A DNA stretch of 64,000 nt. It comes from Cytospora piceicola. Taxonomy: Eukaryota > Ascomycota > Sordariomycetes > Diaporthales > Cytosporaceae. This document shows, one piece after another, positions 22,722 through 33,338 of this stretch. The notes below the pieces were generated by a model, which had not been told where the DNA came from, did no database searches, and was given only the letters and a program-made list of their open reading frames with translations. Location of the stretch: assembly GCA_023375675.1 (NCBI GenBank), contig JALQBC010000009.1, positions 186,001 to 250,000 on the forward strand, given 5' to 3'. The translations under genes were made by a program, and so were the position numbers. Each line of letters opens with the position of its first letter. Positions within the stretch are counted from its first letter, which is position 1.

Positions 22722-22746
22722 AAAAAAAAAAAAAAAAAAAAAAAAA
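22722..22746 (+). repeat. Poly-A tract (25 A)
   Basis: Uninterrupted run of 25 A followed by A-rich sequence to about 22770. No open reading frame precedes it and no target-site duplication was obvious, so it is listed as a homopolymer rather than a retroposon tail. Confidence 0.8.
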
Positions 22747-23987
22747 GAAACAACAAAAGAAAAGGCACCACCTGAAAAGAAAATACATACTCCGGTCTCC
22801 ATATCTGCAAACCTAGAGCCCTTCGAGTCCACCTGGGCATCCACGGTCGGTACCTAATAAAAGCTACCCAGTGCCATAGTAGCAGTCGAGGTAGAGCTCG
22901 ATGATATCTAAGATTCGATCTGCTACCCAGCTACTCCATAATAATACTAGGCTGAAATGTCATTGTACATACAAACACGTTACTTGAGTATCAAGTACAA
23001 TTTGAGTGTCAGGATGTTAATAGACTGGGATCCGCTACGGAAGGATCGTCGAACATTGAAAGTGTTGTCGCATGTGGGTTATCTCATCAATCTTGACGCC
23101 GGCGGCATTGAACGTCATCACGGTCACGGCCGTGCCCGGCCCACTCCCTGCCACATGTTTGGTTTGGTCACCTGTCTCGGGCTTTGTTTGGCGTTGCTGT
23201 GTATGGCAGTTAAGTACCTATACACATTCAGCCTGCCTGTCAGTCTGTCAGTTCTGTTATGCCTCACTGCCTTGTTCTGATACTATTCCAGGAAGAGGGG
23301 GGCCGAGACACATGGCGGCCGGTTGAGGTGGGCCCCACCCATGGACAGGCCATGAGGCGCTGCAACTGAGCCTCTGCTGCTCTTTATTAGTAGTAACACC
23401 TCCACAGTCTTCAGGCCTGTTCTACGTACCTGCATACCTACATAAGTGCCTAGGTACCTAGATAAGTAGCAGAGTAGGTACCATGCAGTAGACGCTTCCG
23501 GTGAGGTTACTTGTTGCAACAAGAAGACCTCCCGGACAGAATTGTTAGTGTAAATACATAGTAAAAAAGAAGAAGAGAAAAAAGACAGAGAAAAAAAAGA
23601 AAGAAAAAAAGATAAGAGACCGGGGCGGGGAAACGGGCCTGGCGGGCGAGCAGGGGGAGAAATCCCCGTCCGGACCGGTCTCCACAACGGCATCAAAAAT
23701 CCCCTTCAGGGCTCAACCTCGTTCCTCGCGTCGCTGTCGATCGATCCGGCCTGTTATAATCCCGCAATCTCGCTGCCGATACCGCGCCGAAATTCGAGAC
23801 TTTCACGTGAAACCAGATAAAATGAAAAGTAAGAATCAGAATAAGAATAGAAATCGAAAAAGAACACCACAGGTGCATGGTGTGGCAAGTGGCTGAACGC
23901 TTATTCACCGGGTCTCGAGGTTGTTTCTCAAGGCTACCTACCTGCCTACCTACCTACGACTTCTTGTTACCTAGGTAGTCAGTTAGT

Positions 23988-24014
23988 GTATGTATGTATG
24001 TATGTATGTATATA
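23988..24014 (+). repeat. TGTA tetranucleotide microsatellite
   Basis: About six TGTA units directly downstream of a TACCTAGGTAG element. Confidence 0.8.
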
Positions 24015-24143
24015 GGCGGCAGTGGCGGCAAGGAGTGGCCTGGACTGAGTGGGTGGCAGAGCATGCATGTCGCCGATCATCTCAACGGTCTGTGCATGGT
24101 TGGTACCTATGTACAGGACAGTAGGTACATACAGTTCCCTGAG

Positions 24144-24179
24144 TACCTAGGTAGGTACCTAGGTAGGTACCTAGGTAGG
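24144..24179. repeat. Three perfect 12-bp tandem copies of TACCTAGGTAGG
   Basis: Period-12 array. Each unit contains the palindromic core TACCTAGGTA, so the array can fold on either strand. Confidence 0.85.
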
Positions 24180-25313
24180 GTAGGTAATTACGGGCTACAG
24201 ATATTTGTATCCGCAATATTGTGACATCCATGGATTGCCCTCTAATCTTAAGCTCCGATAATTAATAACTATCTACAGTTCTACCTTCCCAAATTTACTA
24301 AACTGTCCAGCATGACCCCGTCCACCAACACACCCGGACCTTCGGAGTAAAAAACCCGTCAGTCGCGTCCAGCTGGTTGGTAACGCATCCCAATATGCAT
24401 CATGCGGGGTTTGATTGCCCTACTACATAAGTGCCTAGGTACTTAAGTACTTTATTATTATTACCTAGCCGCCTAGGCGTGTCGGGATGTTTACTTCAGG
24501 AGAAGTAGGCCCCAGGTAGCTCATTACCATGTGGCTAATTCGAGGTCTCGGACACACTTGACTCGGGCTTTCTTGGGATGAGGTGGTATGTGGCATGTAT
24601 ACCTGTATGTTATGGATCTTAGCGTGGCAGCCAGATCTTGAACTAGTTTGTCCGATCTCCTGAGCACACGTCGACAGGGTTAAGAGGAGAGTTCGATTCC
24701 CTCCTCCCACTCGCTACCTACCTAGGTAGGTACTGAAAGGTTCCTCCACGTCCTCTCGAGCAACGTACATATGTACACCACACTACATACGGCGGACAGG
24801 CCCAGAACACTTGCATATCAGATGCAGGTCCGGAGCACTTGGAGGGGGAGGGCGGCACCCCACGGCGGGCTGTGTTCACTCCATGGCCACAGCGCGGCAG
24901 CCTGCATATGTAAGTGTATGACCTTGATCCGTATGACGGCGTCCACTTGCCGGATACGAAGTAGGAAGGAAATGGAGAATGGGGTTTGTCATCCCACAGA
25001 AGGAATGCGGAATCGTATCATGGCATGTGTGACATGCTCAACTTCACCTACTTACTTAGTCCCTAGCCCTACTTCTTGGCCATTCATTCTACATACATGC
25101 ATACATACGTACACAAAACTTCCGAGCCTCCTCACGAGAGATCAATTCCCGGTTGATTACATAGAACTCACCTAGGTAGCCCTTCGAAAAGTCTTGAGCC
25201 ATGCCAGGTCTCCCGATGCCCTTCGGGCTGCCCAGGTGCTCAAAAGTAAATAAAAGGTCGGCTGCCTTCAAATCAGCTTCTGTCTGCTGGGACCTTTTTC
25301 TCCCCGCAGTTGG

Positions 25314-25355
25314 GATTGTCGATTGTCGATTGTCGATCGTCAATTGTCAATTGTC
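25314..25355 (+). repeat. Second heptamer minisatellite (GATTGTC units)
   Basis: Six units, GATTGTC x3, GATCGTC, then AATTGTC x2, in the same orientation as the array at 22101-22142. Both arrays end in GTC followed shortly by GTCCC. Confidence 0.85.
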
Positions 25356-26388
25356 GTCCCACTGCTTCCTGGTTTGTCCTTTACTTTTTTTTCCTCGACC
25401 TTTTCCCTCCTGCAGGGAATCCAGAAATACGATCTCGATGGCTGCGTGGGGCTGGCCTGGCTGCAGGGGCACGAAAATTGTTCGCCCCGTCCGTCTCGGA
25501 CCTGCAGCTTTTCTCTGCGCAGGGAGCAACAAGCTGAGGACGCACGTAGTACGGTCGGTACTAGTCTACATATACTACCTAGGTACGTAGTATGTACTTG
25601 AATGGATATTATAGTTTGTTTTACTACGGTACATACCTACCTAGATATATCTTCTCTACGATCCCCGTCCCGCCAATGCATGCCACACATGCATGGAATC
25701 GTTCTCCTCGTCATTCTCATCCAAAAGGGGCGATCACGGGGGCGATCACAGGGTCTCCGATGCAAAGTCTCAGGTAGATTGAACCGGCTCCATCAGCGCC
25801 CCGGAGAGGGACCCCCCCCCCCTATCTCCATATGGGATGCAACATCCTGATGATCCTGTGCCCGTTGTTGGGCCGAGGCCTTTTGGCTCTCGGCCCCTGC
25901 CTCCCAGAAGGAAGGAAAAGGAAAACGAAAACGAAAACAGGGACATGACATGCTGTGTGCCCAGACTCACCTTTGTTTAGTGTTTGTTTTCGCTCTTTTG
26001 TTTTGTTGGTCTTTTTCTCTGCTTTCCTTTCGGTCAACACGCTAATGGACGACTATATCCGGGGAGCTCAGGTCTGGAGAGTCCAGATCCCTTGTATATT
26101 GTATATGTTATATTGTATATCTCTTGTCGTAGGATGATCCAAGTCATCCTGCGGGAAACCTGAAACCTGCACGTGGACAGGTCACAGAAGAGGAAGGCCG
26201 CCCACGGCCCCCCTCAAAATCCTGAAACACTGACGGCACCTGGGCCAGTCCGGGGCTATATAGTCCCAATTGGGGGTTTCGGCGACGAAACAGAAGATTC
26301 AATAAGCTTCGTCCTCCATACACCACCAGGACGGACACAACCAGGTCAAGATATAACCGGGGTTGCCACGTTTTGACACGTACATATA

Positions 26389-26406
26389 TACCTACCTAGG
26401 TAGGTA
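26389..26406. repeat. Perfect 18-bp palindrome TACCTACCTAGGTAGGTA
   Basis: The sequence equals its own reverse complement. It is the last clear member of the element family in the gene desert. Confidence 0.85.
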
Positions 26407-26867
26407 GTAAATTCCAAGGTTGAGCTCGATGCTGGGATGATGCTCGGAGGGACCCGGTGCGTCTGCTCTCAACGTCTATAGCCCACGATGCCTGACTTAT
26501 AACCATCGTCTTTGAAGTGTGGCAAACAAGCAGTCTGGCCTTGAAGACGGCTGGAGATAATATGGTTATATTCAGGGCTGAATCCTCAATCATCTGCTCT
26601 CGCGTTTGACACAGTGTCCGAGTTGGATATAGGTCACCTGGCACGTACCTCTTCCGCAGAAAGTCAATGGAAACCAAATCACCAACTCCATTTTCCCAAA
26701 ACCCCCTTCCGAAGTCGTACAGGGTATCTTAACAAACGTAATAAACCGAGGTTTTCCTTTCTTTAACGCCCCAAACCGGCATCCCCTCGTGCATGCTGAC
26801 GAGTTCCCATCTTGGTTGCCAGCCCACATCTTGAAGAACAAGGAACAAAATACCCCCACACTCCCAC

Positions 26868-28180
26868 TCAAACACTCTCAATTCCATCCTCATCATCGCC
26901 GTCACCAGCACCAACATCAACACCAACACCGACGGCGACGAGCGCCTCCGCGGCTACTATCTCCCCGCGCGTCATCTGCTCCACCGCCTCCCAGTCCCCC
27001 ACGACGGCCGCCTCCCAGAGCGCCCGCAGCCTCGCCCTCTTCTCCCCCCTCAGGAGCTCCTCCAGGGAGAAGTCCCAGGCGGGGAAGAACAGCGGGAGCA
27101 GGTGCGGCGGCGGCAGCTCCGGGGCCATGGGGTCGGCGGCGGCGGCGGGGCGGCGGCGGGCGAACTCGGGGAAGTGCAACGAGAGGTAGGCCTTGGGGCT
27201 GCACTCCGTCTGTAAGGTTTTTGCGTTGTTTCTGGTTAGCCGCTGCTTCTGTGGAGGACGAGTTTCGTACACGCAGTCGTGTTATACCGACACAGCCTCG
27301 CACATACCTCATCGAACTTTCCAAAGTTCTCGCCAGGGAGCGCCGCCTGGTCCACGGCCCTCCCGAGCGCAAACACGAAGCCCATGTGGGCCGCAAGGGT
27401 CCTGACCCGGCCGTGCAAGCCCTCCACGCGCGCGACGAAGGCCCCCGTGACCTCCCCCCCGCCGCCGCCCCCGCCGGCACGGCCGCCCCTCCCGCCGAGG
27501 GCCCGCCGGACCTCCCCGGCGGCGGCCCCCCGGGCGGCGCGGAGCTGGCGGGCCTTGCCGGCGAGGGCGCCCTCGGCGGCGAGGAGCGCCGCCCGGACGG
27601 CCCTGTACCTCCTCCCGTACTCGGCCTTGGCGCCGACCATGTCTTCGACGTCCTCGCCGAAGCCCCGGAGGTTCTCGGTCATCTTGGCGTCGCTCCGGTG
27701 GCGCGTCTCGACCACGCCCTCGAGGTGCGGCGGGAAGGTGGGCTTCATGACGCGGTGGACGATCTCGTTGAGCCGGTTGCGGTCCATGGCGGCGGCGGGT
27801 CCCTCGGCCGGGGTGTTGTTGCTGTTGTTGTCGTTGTTGCTGCTGCTGTTGCTGTTACTCGCCGCAGCCTTGACGGCCTTTACGGTCGGGAAGTCGTTCC
27901 GGCGCGTCACGCGCGCGGGCATGGCTGGCTGCATCGTGGGGCGGGGCTTGGCATCGCGGCCTGCGAGGCGGCGGAGGTGGACCGAGTTGAGGATGCCGAA
28001 GGGGTGCGGGTTGTCGGGGGTCCTCCTGGAGGGGAGGTCGAGCGCCTGGTCGCTGGTTTGGGATTGCGCGAGCGCGTCGAGGTCGTACGGGATGTCGATG
28101 TGGTCGAGACGGTTGTAAAGTGAGTTTGGGGAAGATGGCGGAGAAGTGGAAGAAGAGGCGCGGTTTGGTTGGGATGCCAT
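26868..28180 (-). CDS. Hypothetical Ala/Arg-rich protein, possible coiled coil
   Basis: Two exons, 28180-27308 and 27209-26868, encode 404 aa; a 98-nt intron joins ...NFGKFDE to TECSPKAYL in phase 0. I do not recognise the product. The N-terminal ~60 residues are Ser/Pro-rich, and a poly-Ser/Asn patch (about 27815-27860) comes from GTT/GTC-type repeats. The middle (NRLNEIVHRVMKPTFPPHLE, then KMTENLRGFGEDVEDMVG) is helical and likely coiled coil. A Gly run and the hydrophobic LPLFFPAWDFSLEELL follow, and the tail is acidic. The ATG at 28180 is preferred over upstream non-ATG codons. Because GC content is high, the plus strand is also open here; the minus frame is favoured by its balanced composition and coherent intron. 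Confidence 0.6.
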
Positions 28181-28868
28181 CTTGGAAACCGTTGGCTTGG
28201 ACAGCTCGGATGGGGACCGATGTCGCGAGCAGCTGAGCAGCGTGGCTAATCGCAGCGTCAACGAGGTCGGTGGTCCTTGTTGCTCGACGTCGTAGCCGCC
28301 GAGAATGTAACTAACTGCAAGACGGACGACGTCGCTATTGATCGCGCGACGTTCTAGCTGTTCATGAGCACATTTACAGGCAGTGGTAATGAGTTTAAGA
28401 ATCCTTGCTGCTCGTTGTAGCCCCTGAGGACGTGGCTGTGAATGGTGATAACTTTGACGATAGTCAGTTGACGACTATTGGAAATCTCAAAGTAGCTTGT
28501 TACGAGGACGACGAAGTTGTTGATTATTAGGGAGTGGTATAGCTGCTGTGGTAGTAGGCGATGCTGGATAAACACAAGCTGCATGAAGGCAATAGGCCCC
28601 TTCACTGTACCTCCAGTCCCAGGTGAGGTGCATGCTCGTAAGTGTACCTAGAGGGCTGAACACTGCTTCCAAGCCCCAACAAGTCAGTAACTTCACTTGG
28701 GCCCTTATATATAATATAGTGCCTAAGCCAAGAATGGTTCAGACACTTGGGACAAGGAGGGCAGAAATTTTCCTTATATGGAGAAGCAGAGACAGACACA
28801 ATACAGCTATCTCAGGCGCTTTATTGAGAAATATAAAGATTGGATATGACTTACCAAGAGCAAGCAGC
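28181..28868. other. Intergenic, no gene seen
   Basis: 688 bp upstream of the hypothetical gene and downstream of IRC3. Only short frames were seen. It probably holds the promoter of the first and the 3' UTR of the second. Confidence 0.5.
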
Positions 28869-31001
28869 TCAATTAGCAACAGGCCCAACAACTACACGTT
28901 CCCTGCGCCTCCTTTCCGCCTCCTGCTCTATTGACGCCACTTGCTTCTCCATCTTCCGCTTGGTGGCTCGCAGGTCTGCAAATCGCCCCTTGGCGCCATG
29001 TTTTATTTTCGTGATCATATCTGCCGCCTTGCCCTTGGTGACATCGTCCGTCGTGAGCTTCTCGTTCTCCCCCCGCAGCTTGTTCAGGAATTTGAGCTGT
29101 CCCTCGGTCGGCGCCCCCTCCCGCCATGGCTGTCTTCGAGATATCATGACGTGCGGGAAGATCTTCCTGGCGTACTTGTCGGCGCCGTGTACCGCATCGG
29201 CGAATGTGGTTGCCTTTAGGATCTCCTGTGGCGGGGCATATGGCGACTTTGAGGCCCCGGCGGGCAGGGCGCGGATGACATAGGCTCTCCAGAGGACAGC
29301 ATGCGACTCCTGGATTTCGTCCTTCATGAGCCTCATATACGTGCCGGTACCACCGGTCAGCACGTACTTGTGGTGCCCAACTTGCACCCAAGCGTACTGG
29401 CTGAGGGTGTTGATGTGCCTCTCGCCAGAAGTATCCGAGATCAGGTCGAACACGGAACTGTACTCTGTGAAGGTGACCTTCTGGGGTACGCCTTGCGGCA
29501 GTTCAAGTGGTGCACCATCATAGGCCTGCAGGTGCCTGACATTTTCATCCTCCATCCTCTCCTTTATGTTCTTCATGTCATCGACTGACGCATTATCGAC
29601 CACCTCGCTGGGATCCAGGCCGAACAGCGTGGGGACCGTCACAATCCCAGTCTCAAGGCTTGACACCATGTCCATGACATGGCAGTTCTCCTTGCCGTGA
29701 TGCAGTCTCATGCCCCTGCCGATCATCTGCACCAGGAGGTTTCGAGACCGTGTCGGCCTAGCGAGAACGACACAGTCGATGTTGGGAATGTCGGTGCCCT
29801 CCGTAAACACGCCACAGTTCAGCAGGACGGGGAAGTCACCCCGCTTGAAGGCGTCCAGGATCTCGCCTCGCTCGAGCTTGTGTGTATCACCCGTGACGAA
29901 GCGGGCGTCGAGGCCGTACTGCCTGAACTTCTGGGTGAGGCCGGCGACGTGAGCGAGGTCCACGCAGAAGACCAAGGTCGACTTGCGATCGCCGGCCTTG
30001 GCGAGCCAACTCCTGACCGTGACATCGTTGACTTGATCCGTGTTGACGGCACGGGACAATTCCGATGTGACGAAGTCTCCGCCACCACCTTGTTTCTTCA
30101 CCTTGCTAATGTCGGCCGTGGACGTGACAGTAGTAAAGATAACACCAGTGAGCCATTTCTCGTCTATCATGTCGACGTAGTCCTTGTGGTAGACGATCTC
30201 ATCGATAGCAGCTCCAAGTTTCAGGCCATCAAATCTTGAAAACGTTGCTGACACACCAACCAGGTTTGGCGAATCCGCTGTCTTGGTAGCGAGTCCGAAA
30301 TGCTCAAGGACCTTCATGTAGCCGGCGGCGACAATGTGATGGGCCTCATCGACAAGGACGAGCTTGAACTTCTTTGGGTTGTACTTTTGAAGCCGTTCGT
30401 CCCTCTGGAGACTCGCCACACTGGCGATGGTGATATCTGCTACTCCGCTGGCATGGGATGAGGCCATGTCGATCTCGACAGTTTTGTCCGGATAAGTACT
30501 GACGCAGTGTTTTGCTGCTTGCTCAACAAGTTCCCGCCGGTGTGCGAGGATCAATGTCTGAGTGGCCCCTTTTGAAGGAGGCTCGATGTGTTGAATGAGT
30601 TGTGTGAAGATGACCTTGTCACTTGGTAAGTCCAAGTTTTATGAAGCATAAGGACTTGGAAGAACAAGCCGGAAATGTGTTTGTAAAATAAGGAACCCAG
30701 ACAAGTCGATGGGAAAGGCGGATGAACTACTTACAGTTTTACCTCCTCCAGTTGCCAGAGATATACCAAGCCTCTTGTGTCCATTTTTGATGGCAGAAAC
30801 AACAGACTCGATGCATTCGAGTTGATAATCTCGAAGTTGCACTTTTGGCGCCTGTTGAGTGGCATATGTCCTGAGGCAACCATAAGAGGCCTCAGGACGA
30901 CGAACAACACATCGTGGTGCACCGTTCACTACTCTCCGGGTTCCTGAGATTGCGAGTGTTTTGGTACAAACCCCAAAACTTCTTAAAATGGGTTGCAACA
31001 T
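28869..31001 (-). CDS. IRC3: Mitochondrial DEAD/DEAH-box helicase Irc3-like
   Basis: Two exons, 31001-30735 and 30614-28869, encode 670 aa. The N-terminus ([20 protein letters not shown], then RR and RTYATQQAP) looks like a mitochondrial targeting peptide. Superfamily-2 motifs are present: the [10 protein letters not shown]-like motif, Walker A ATGGGKT (83-89), DEAH at 178-181, GVSATFSR (motif III), [19 protein letters not shown] (motif V) and [13 protein letters not shown] (motif VI). The 120-nt intron falls exactly after the Walker A GKT. In yeast, Irc3 is a branch-specific helicase needed for mitochondrial DNA stability; that role is inferred. The C-terminal ~200 residues are specific to this group, ending in a basic coiled-coil-like tail. 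It is divergent from RRN5. Confidence 0.9.
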
Positions 31002-31307
31002 GGCGGATTTCAGCCTTGCGAGTTGATTGACGTTTGAAAAAGCCGGGTGAGGCTGAAGAAATGATCAAGAGTTGCATGGGGGAGGGGTCGTCATACAGTT
31101 GGGGTCGCCCCTGATCGCCCTGAACTAGGATCTCAGGTGCCAGTAAAGCAAAGTATGGGTCGCGCTAAAATCTCCAGACATCGATTTGCTCGACCCTGGC
31201 AAAATAGTCCGTGCACCGCAACTACTTTGTGTGTATGTGTGCGTGTGTGTGTGTGTGTGAGCAGCAACGACGTTTAGAACACCAAACGATGGAGTCGCGT
31301 AGTCAAC
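31002..31307. promoter_or_regulatory. Shared divergent promoter of IRC3 and RRN5
   Basis: 306 bp between start codons, with a TG microsatellite at 31228-31260 close to RRN5. Such tracts often exclude nucleosomes or form Z-DNA; an effect here is inferred. Confidence 0.5.
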
Positions 31308-33338
31308 ATGTCTTCCGACGGCCATGTAAGCGACCGCAGTCTCAGTCGCAGTCGCAGCGATGCGGATGAGAGCGACGGTGTGGAAACTGGGGCAGAGGAA
31401 GTTTCCCACCAAGGAGTCACCCACAATCGGCAGAGAGATCATGTCGCAGAGAGTGCCTCCTCTGCCGACGAGGGGAGTCTCGATGAGGAAGACGGCGATC
31501 TGAGCGGCCAAAATAACTCGGCCGGCGAGGAAAGCGACGGGGGTGAGATAGAGGACCCCGAAGAGCCAGGGAATAATGTCAAACTTGGAGCCAGAGTTAC
31601 CAGAGGTGACACCTCGGAAGAAGGAGACACCTCAGACGATGAACAGCATACATCTCTAGACCAGGAGCCACCATCACACCAAGTTCCGCCCGAGGACAGC
31701 GAATACGAGGCTGAGTCTGGTAATTCGTCAGACGGCCAATCGGAAATAGAGCCGCTGCCGAGTGTAGACGATGCGAGAGGAAGCTCGAAGAAATCGAGGA
31801 AACGAAAGTCGCCAACCAGTCTCACGGATGAAAACCCGGAACCCCGACCCCTGAAGAAAACCAAGAGGCCCTTTAACCGCGCTTACCTGGACCTCCTGAA
31901 CGAGGATATTGAACACGCAGCCGCTCAGTTTGTCCCACGCGACTACGACCCCCACGATGAAAGGATAGCCATGCCGGCATCTCAGGTTGGCATGACAGTC
32001 TGGACGGCTATGGAAAAGGAGTGCTTCTTCGAGGCTCTCGGCCGGCTTGGTAGAGATGACGCAGCGGGCATCGCTCGTCGGATCAGGACGAAGGGCGAGA
32101 TGGAGGTCAGGCAGTACATGAAGCTCCTCCAAGACGGGCTAGCTCTGCGGAGGCAACAGCACGAGCTTGATGCCATGGAACTCGCCGACTTTCCCGCAGC
32201 CATCGAGCTGAGCCATGACTGTTGCCAGGCCCTGGAAAAAGCGGCGGACAGCATTGCCCTCAGACAGGAGCATTCGGAGAAGGCAATGGAATTGCCCAAG
32301 TACGGCGCGGACTGGCTTGTGACGCAGGAGAACTGCAGGAACGACAGTGACGGCGAGCCAGAGGGAAACTTGTCGGGTGCGGCGACTTTCTTCAACACAC
32401 CGAACTACCTCAAGCTGTCAGAGCGGCTCTTCATGAACGGCCCGTCAGTGGAGACAAACTGGCGATCTGTCGACGAAGACCCTCCCTCCATTCGGCGTAC
32501 CACACTTGGCGACTTCCATTCCCTCGCCGTCACGTTGACGAGGCGCCTCGTGGCAGCGTCGATCTTCATGGCAACCTCGCGCATACGGGCCGAGCGTGGA
32601 TACAAACCGAACAAAGCCAACATCTTGCGCGAGAAAGACGTCCACGCCGCAGCTCTGTCACTAGGCCTGGGGGCTGGGCCACAGTCGTCCTTGGCCAGGT
32701 TGCCTAGGCGCTTGGGGCTGCAGGTATACGAAGAGCCACCAAAGACTACAGATGATGACTCCAGGGAGGTCAGAGAGCCGATGGATTACGATGATGTCGA
32801 GGCCGCTCTCGATGTTGGTGGACAAGGGGGTGTGCGCCGAATCCGACGTGAGATGGGTCGCATCGCACTGTCTTCAGACGAAGATTCCGTAAATTCCGAC
32901 TCCGAAATCAAGGAAGAGGCCGAAGCGGACTCGATATTATCAGAAGGCAGTGCGCAGGACGAGTCTGAGAGTGGTGATGAAGAGGACGAGGAGGATGAGG
33001 ATGTCAGAGCAGAGGCGGACGAGGTCATATTTCACTCGGCCGTCGACCAACCGCAGACAAAGAGAGACCGCCAGGCGCTCTTCCGCAGGATCAAGGCAGA
33101 GAAGGAGCAGGAAAGATATGCCGATGCCGTTGATGCGCAGGCGACATATCAGGAGGAAGGTCGGATGTGGGGTCTGTTGGGACAGCCACCCCCAGAGCCT
33201 CTGGTCGACCCCGGATCGCCTCCGTCTACACGCAGGCTGAAGATCTCGGTAGATGCTGCATACTCCGTCGGCAAGGACTGGAGGGCCAAGACGAGGGTCA
33301 TGAGTCAATGGGAATCTCAATACCAACTGCATGGATGA
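31308..33338 (+). CDS. RRN5: RNA polymerase I upstream activating factor subunit Rrn5-like
   Basis: Single exon of 676 aa. Residues 1-160 are highly acidic and Ser-rich, followed by a basic nuclear-signal-like stretch (KKSRKRKSP, PLKKTKRPF; about 161-189). A SANT/Myb-like domain lies at ~229-275 (WTAMEKECFFEALGRLGRDD, IARRIRTKGEMEVRQYMKLL). A histone-fold-like helix set lies at ~400-454 (DFHSLAVTLTRRLVAASIFM...EKDVHAAALSLGL). Acidic patches fill the C-terminal third. This matches Rrn5, a UAF component that works with Rrn9, Rrn10, Uaf30 and histones H3/H4 at the rDNA promoter in yeast. Sequence conservation in this family is low, so the call rests on domain order. There is no intron and the start is the first ATG. 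Confidence 0.8.
   Translation: MSSDGHVSDRSLSRSRSDADESDGVETGAEEVSHQGVTHNRQRDHVAESASSADEGSLDEEDGDLSGQNNSAGEESDGGEIEDPEEPGNNVKLGARVTRGDTSEEGDTSDDEQHTSLDQEPPSHQVPPEDSEYEAESGNSSDGQSEIEPLPSVDDARGSSKKSRKRKSPTSLTDENPEPRPLKKTKRPFNRAYLDLLNEDIEHAAAQFVPRDYDPHDERIAMPASQVGMTVWTAMEKECFFEALGRLGRDDAAGIARRIRTKGEMEVRQYMKLLQDGLALRRQQHELDAMELADFPAAIELSHDCCQALEKAADSIALRQEHSEKAMELPKYGADWLVTQENCRNDSDGEPEGNLSGAATFFNTPNYLKLSERLFMNGPSVETNWRSVDEDPPSIRRTTLGDFHSLAVTLTRRLVAASIFMATSRIRAERGYKPNKANILREKDVHAAALSLGLGAGPQSSLARLPRRLGLQVYEEPPKTTDDDSREVREPMDYDDVEAALDVGGQGGVRRIRREMGRIALSSDEDSVNSDSEIKEEAEADSILSEGSAQDESESGDEEDEEDEDVRAEADEVIFHSAVDQPQTKRDRQALFRRIKAEKEQERYADAVDAQATYQEEGRMWGLLGQPPPEPLVDPGSPPSTRRLKISVDAAYSVGKDWRAKTRVMSQWESQYQLHG

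Larger units (their letters stand above)
20796..26867. other. 6-kb gene desert rich in simple repeats
   Basis: No frame here exceeds about 180 codons, and none resembles a protein. Contents in order are: G13 (20915-20927), a heptamer minisatellite (22101-22142), a TG tract (22342-22402), A25 (22722-22746), many TACCTAGG palindromes from 22491 to 26406, a TGTA tract (23988-24014), a second heptamer minisatellite (25314-25355) and C11 (25812-25822). The first part probably includes the BEM1 promoter and leader. An RNA gene or a lineage-specific small ORF cannot be excluded. Confidence 0.65.

Noticed and set aside
22722..22746. Poly-A tract considered as a LINE/SINE tail
   Set aside because: No element body, promoter boxes or target-site duplication were visible.
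24625..24712. tRNA-like 3' half with B-box-like GAGTTCGATTCCC
   Set aside because: The T-stem has a mismatch, and no matching 7-bp acceptor strand, D-arm or anticodon stem was found upstream. It may be chance or a very worn SINE fragment.
22101..25355. Heptamer arrays considered as a CRISPR array
   Set aside because: Units are directly adjacent 7-mers without unique spacers, and the genome is eukaryotic.
26789..28123. 444-codon plus-strand open frame opposite the hypothetical minus gene
   Set aside because: Its composition is dominated by Arg/Pro/Gly/Ala, as expected for the antisense of GC-rich coding DNA; the minus frame has better composition and a coherent intron.
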